From Microcaldota archaeon (GTDB lineage Archaea > Micrarchaeota > Micrarchaeia > Micrarchaeales > Micrarchaeaceae), in NCBI GenBank assembly GCA_021829015.1, contig JAJZOJ010000015.1, positions 1-7,345 of the forward strand: 7,345 nt of DNA, read 5' to 3'. The translations under genes were made by a program, and so were the position numbers. The notes beneath the pieces were generated by a model. That model saw only the letters and a program-made list of their open reading frames with translations. It had not been told where the DNA came from and ran no database searches. This document shows, piece by piece, positions 5,026-7,345 of this stretch; positions within the stretch are counted from its first letter, which is position 1, and every line of letters starts with the position of its first letter.

Positions 5026-6297
5026 TTAATTCCTTGCCTCCTGCTTCTGCTTCTGCCCGAAGTGGGACTTGACGTAGTTCTCCAGGTGCTTCTTGAACTC
5101 CTGCGGCGCATCCGAGGCCTTGACTGAGCCGGCCTGCTTGCCGTCCTCGTATATTATGCATGAGGGGTTCTCCCCTGTTCCTGGAAGGGATATGCCTATG
5201 TTCGCCATCTTGCTCTCCCCAGGGCCGTTGACCACGCATCCCATGACAGCTACCTTCATCTCCTCGACTCCGGAATACCCTTCCTTCTTCCATTCCGGCA
5301 TGCGCTCCTGCAGGTATCCTGTCAATTCCTGGGCCATCTCCTGGAATGTGGTTGACGTAGTCCTCCCGCAGCCAGGGCAGCTGGATACCAAGGGCGAGAA
5401 GTGCCTTATGTCAAGCGATTGCAGTATCTGCCTTGCGACTATGACCTCCTCAGACCTGCTCGATCCAGGGGTTGGCGTAAGGGAGACCCTTATCGTATCC
5501 CCTATTCCCTGCGTAAGCAGCATGGCCAGCGCAGCGCTTGACGCGGCAACGCCCTTGCTCCCCAAGCCCGCTTCCGTAAGCCCTACGTGAAGGGGCTGCT
5601 CTATCCTTGTTGCGAGCTGCTCGTAGGCATGCACCATCTGCGGAACTTCGGATATCTTGGTGCTTACTATTATCTTGTCAGGCTCCAGGCCGTATTCAAC
5701 TGCCTTGTTTACTGACTGCACCGCGCTCTCCACCACCGCATCTACCATTATGTCATCCGCGCTCTTCGGTGTGCTGCTCCTGGTGTTGTCGTCCATGAGC
5801 TTCGTCAGTACCGACTGGTCCAATGAGCCCCAGTTTACCCCTATCCTCACGGGCTTGCCATGGTCCCTTGCCACGTCTATTATCGCCTTGAAGTTGTCGT
5901 CATGCTTCTCACCGAATCCCACGTTTCCGGGGTTTATCCTGTACTTGTCAAGCGCATCCGCGCATTCCGGGACCTCGTTGAGCAGCTGGTGCCCGTTGTA
6001 GTGGAAATCCCCTATGAGGGGTATGTCGTACCCAAGGTCGTCGAGTATCTTCCTTATGTCCTTTACGGCCTTGGCCATCCTGAGGTTCTGGACGGTGAAG
6101 CGTACCAGCTCAGAGCCGGCCTTGTGCAGCTCTATTATCTGGGCAACGGTCCTGTTGACATCCCCGGTATCGGTATTCGTCATGCTCTGTACCGCTACAG
6201 GGTGGTCCGACCCAACCCAAATGTTCCTTACCTTGACCTGGAGGCTCTTCCTCCTTGGCATCCATCCCGATTCCTTCTTCATTTTTATTACTACCAT
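5026..6297 (-). CDS. ispG: 4-hydroxy-3-methylbut-2-enyl-diphosphate synthase (iron-sulfur)
   Basis: IspG (GcpE) reductively opens MEcPP to HMBPP, using a [4Fe-4S] cluster and two electrons per turnover from a ferredoxin or flavodoxin-type donor. The 423-aa product has the N-terminal TIM-barrel part, with PVAVQSMTNTDTGDV at 33-47, AGSELVRFTV at 60-69, YRINPGNVG at 119-127 and HVGLTEAG at 237-244, and the C-terminal cluster domain with SCPGCGR (Cys307, Cys310), MGCVVNGPGES (Cys353 and Glu361) and NIGISLPGTGE. These are the three cysteine ligands and the glutamate ligand of the family. It is the two-domain bacterial form without the extra central domain of plant and some bacterial versions; the wording of several motifs recalls proteobacterial enzymes, an impression only. 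ATG 6297 is supported by GAGG eight bases upstream; Met6 and Met13 are alternatives. It lies 10 bases after ispH in the same operon. Confidence 0.97.
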   Translation of the reverse strand: MVVIKMKKESGWMPRRKSLQVKVRNIWVGSDHPVAVQSMTNTDTGDVNRTVAQIIELHKAGSELVRFTVQNLRMAKAVKDIRKILDDLGYDIPLIGDFHYNGHQLLNEVPECADALDKYRINPGNVGFGEKHDDNFKAIIDVARDHGKPVRIGVNWGSLDQSVLTKLMDDNTRSSTPKSADDIMVDAVVESAVQSVNKAVEYGLEPDKIIVSTKISEVPQMVHAYEQLATRIEQPLHVGLTEAGLGSKGVAASSAALAMLLTQGIGDTIRVSLTPTPGSSRSEEVIVARQILQSLDIRHFSPLVSSCPGCGRTTSTTFQEMAQELTGYLQERMPEWKKEGYSGVEEMKVAVMGCVVNGPGESKMANIGISLPGTGENPSCIIYEDGKQAGSVKASDAPQEFKKHLENYVKSHFGQKQKQEARN

Positions 6298-6305
6298 AGA
6301 ACCAA

Positions 6306-6309
6306 CCTC
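6306..6309 (-). promoter_or_regulatory. Shine-Dalgarno-like GAGG for ispG, overlapping the ispH stop
   Basis: On the minus strand, TGAGGTTGGTTCT precedes the ispG ATG. GAGG shares bases with the TGA stop of ispH and stands eight bases from the start. This is the clearest ribosome binding site in the window, in keeping with the second gene of an operon needing one while first genes appear leaderless. It supports ATG 6297 over the later in-frame ATGs. Confidence 0.5.
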
Positions 6310-7255
6310 ATATCTCCTCCTTTCCCGTCCTGTACAGCTCGTAGGGCATCGTGAACTTCATGTTCTCGGCCATGGCGGTGAACTCCTCAACCGATGCGCC
6401 CTTTTCCCTGAAGTGCTGGGCCATCTCCTGGACCACATGCTCAGGGGCGCTGGCCCCTGCGGATATCCCAAGGCGCTTCTTGCCGTTGAACCATGATTCC
6501 TCTATCTCCGCTACGCCATCCACAAGGTAAGCGTCAACCCCGCTGTTTCTTGCGGTATCGACCAACCTATTGGAATTCGAGGAGTTCTTGCTCCCTATGA
6601 CTATTATCACGTCGCACTGCTTCGCAGCCTGCTTTATCGCCGCCTGCCTGTTGGTAGTGGCATAGCATATGTCCTCGGACGGAGGGGACTTTATTCCAGG
6701 GAATTTCTCCTTCAGCGCCGCGATAGTGTCCTTGCATTCATCGACCGACAGCGTTGTCTGCGTCAGGTAAACGAGATTGTCGGGATTCCTGACTGATAGT
6801 CTTTCGACATCATCTGCAGTCTCTATAAGGTGGGTTATGTCAGGGCGTATGCCCATGACGCCTATTGCCTCCGGATGGCCCTTATGGCCTATGTACACTA
6901 TCTCCTTGCCCTCCCTGGTGAACCTGCCTACCTCTATGTGTATCTTGGTCACAAGGGGGCATGTCGCATCTATTGTCGTAAGGCCGTTTGCCTTTGCCTG
7001 CTCCCTGACCTCAGGGGCTATGCCATGGGCCGAAAATATGCAAATGCTGCCCTTTGGTATGCTAAGCACGTCCTCAACGAATATCGCTCCCTTTGCCCTG
7101 AGTCCGTCGCAGACCACCTTGTTGTGCACTATCTCGTGCTTCACGTATATTGGCGATCCGAAGGCCCTGAGGGCCTCCTCAACGGTATTCACTGCGCGGT
7201 CAACCCCTGCGCAGAACCCCCTCGGGCCGATGAGCATTACCTTTTCTATCTGCAT
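6308..7255 (-). CDS. ispH: 4-hydroxy-3-methylbut-2-enyl diphosphate reductase (iron-sulfur)
   Basis: IspH (LytB) reduces HMBPP to IPP and DMAPP, the last MEP step, with a [4Fe-4S] cluster fed by an external donor. From ATG 7255 the product is 315 aa, like E. coli IspH (316), and begins MQIEKVMLIGPRGFCAG. The cluster cysteines are Cys15 (GPRGFCAGVDRA), Cys99 (DATCPLV) and Cys197 (EDICYATTNRQ). Substrate residues are present in EIVHN, FSAHG, IGHKGHPE (with the proton-transfer glutamate), LTQTTLS, GSKNSSNS and SAGASAPEHVV. An ATG at 7273 would add six residues, but a TATA-like box centred at 7285 is only 12 bases from it and about 30 from ATG 7255, and the shorter N-terminus matches the family, so 7255 is preferred. 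It is first in the ispH-ispG operon. Confidence 0.97.
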   Translation of the reverse strand: MQIEKVMLIGPRGFCAGVDRAVNTVEEALRAFGSPIYVKHEIVHNKVVCDGLRAKGAIFVEDVLSIPKGSICIFSAHGIAPEVREQAKANGLTTIDATCPLVTKIHIEVGRFTREGKEIVYIGHKGHPEAIGVMGIRPDITHLIETADDVERLSVRNPDNLVYLTQTTLSVDECKDTIAALKEKFPGIKSPPSEDICYATTNRQAAIKQAAKQCDVIIVIGSKNSSNSNRLVDTARNSGVDAYLVDGVAEIEESWFNGKKRLGISAGASAPEHVVQEMAQHFREKGASVEEFTAMAENMKFTMPYELYRTGKEEI

Positions 7256-7280
7256 TGAATCTATAATTGCCATTGGCTCA

Positions 7281-7289
7281 TTTAAATAT
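7281..7289 (-). promoter_or_regulatory. TATA-like box of the ispH-ispG operon
   Basis: The minus strand reads ATATTTAAA in an AT-rich patch. It is centred about 30 bases before ATG 7255, predicting a leader of about four bases, whereas the ATG at 7273 would lie upstream of the predicted start site. It sits 31 bases inside the edge of the hairpin repeat that begins at 7320, so the repeat leaves the promoter intact. Confidence 0.5.
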
Positions 7290-7319
7290 CTATGCTGAAG
7301 TTCGCCAATAAACGTATAG

Positions 7320-7345
7320 AAATGACCTCCTCTGCGACCTAAAGG
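7320..7345 (-). repeat. Hairpin-bearing repeat, copy 2, cut by window end
   Basis: This matches 4757-4782 at 22 of 26 positions in the same orientation. Only the left arm (GCGACC) and loop, with the first two bases of the right arm (GG), are in the window; if it folds like copy 1 the next plus-strand bases should be TCGC or close to it. On the minus strand the repeat ends AGGAGGTCATTT and is followed by the ispH promoter. It may be the end of an insertion sequence or small non-autonomous element that lies beyond the window. Confidence 0.5.

Noticed and set aside
5093..6496. Several plus-strand open frames opposite ispG and ispH
   Set aside because: The minus-strand genes carry all family motifs; these frames have none and no promoter-like sequence.

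Overview
The window carries most of a non-mevalonate (MEP/DOXP) isoprenoid pathway. Five pathway genes are recognisable from their own motifs: the 3' end of dxr (+), ispE (-), ispD (+), ispG (-) and ispH (-). dxs and ispF are not in the window. The genes lie in several short transcription units on both strands, together with a 374-aa protein that has a YjbQ/UPF0047 domain, a possible 50-aa small protein, a tRNA-Arg(CCG), and a short AT-rich island of foreign appearance.

Organism. The DNA outside the island is moderately GC-rich and uses AGG and ATA codons heavily. Most genes lack a Shine-Dalgarno sequence. Three starts (ispE, the small ORF, ispH) have an AT-rich TATA-like box centred about 31-36 bases upstream, the spacing expected for leaderless or short-leader archaeal transcripts. 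The tRNA gene does not encode CCA, and the island encodes membrane-anchored, sequon-rich proteins. Together this suggests an archaeon, perhaps a small-genome DPANN type, but the window has no decisive taxonomic marker. Because archaea usually make isoprenoids by mevalonate routes, a MEP gene set here would be unusual and suggests acquisition from bacteria. An atypical bacterium remains possible.

Layout. 1-1365: dxr end and ispE converge with an 18-base gap. 1366-1697: divergent control region with TATA-like boxes facing both ways, an inverted repeat and the possible small ORF. 1698-3603: YjbQ-domain protein, then ispD, same strand. 3604-3709: a 3' gene remnant on the minus strand, cut off at a sharp composition break. 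3710-4756: AT-rich island with two plus-strand genes, the first lacking its own 5' end and the second a single-pass surface protein. 4757-4902: two hairpins and a T-rich stretch downstream of the tRNA. 4903-4976: tRNA-Arg. 5026-7255: ispG and ispH as a minus-strand operon (ispH first), with a promoter just upstream of ispH. 7320-7345: a second copy of the hairpin-bearing repeat seen at 4757, cut by the window end.

How the genes fit together. Dxr makes MEP from DXP, IspD adds CMP, IspE phosphorylates, IspF (not seen) cyclises, and the iron-sulfur enzymes IspG and IspH make HMBPP and then IPP/DMAPP. The features most worth a second look are the MEP cluster in an archaeal-looking setting, the YjbQ-domain protein with its unrecognised N-terminal half and altered YjbQ motifs, and the paired hairpin repeat, which resembles an IS200/IS605-type end or guide-RNA scaffold.
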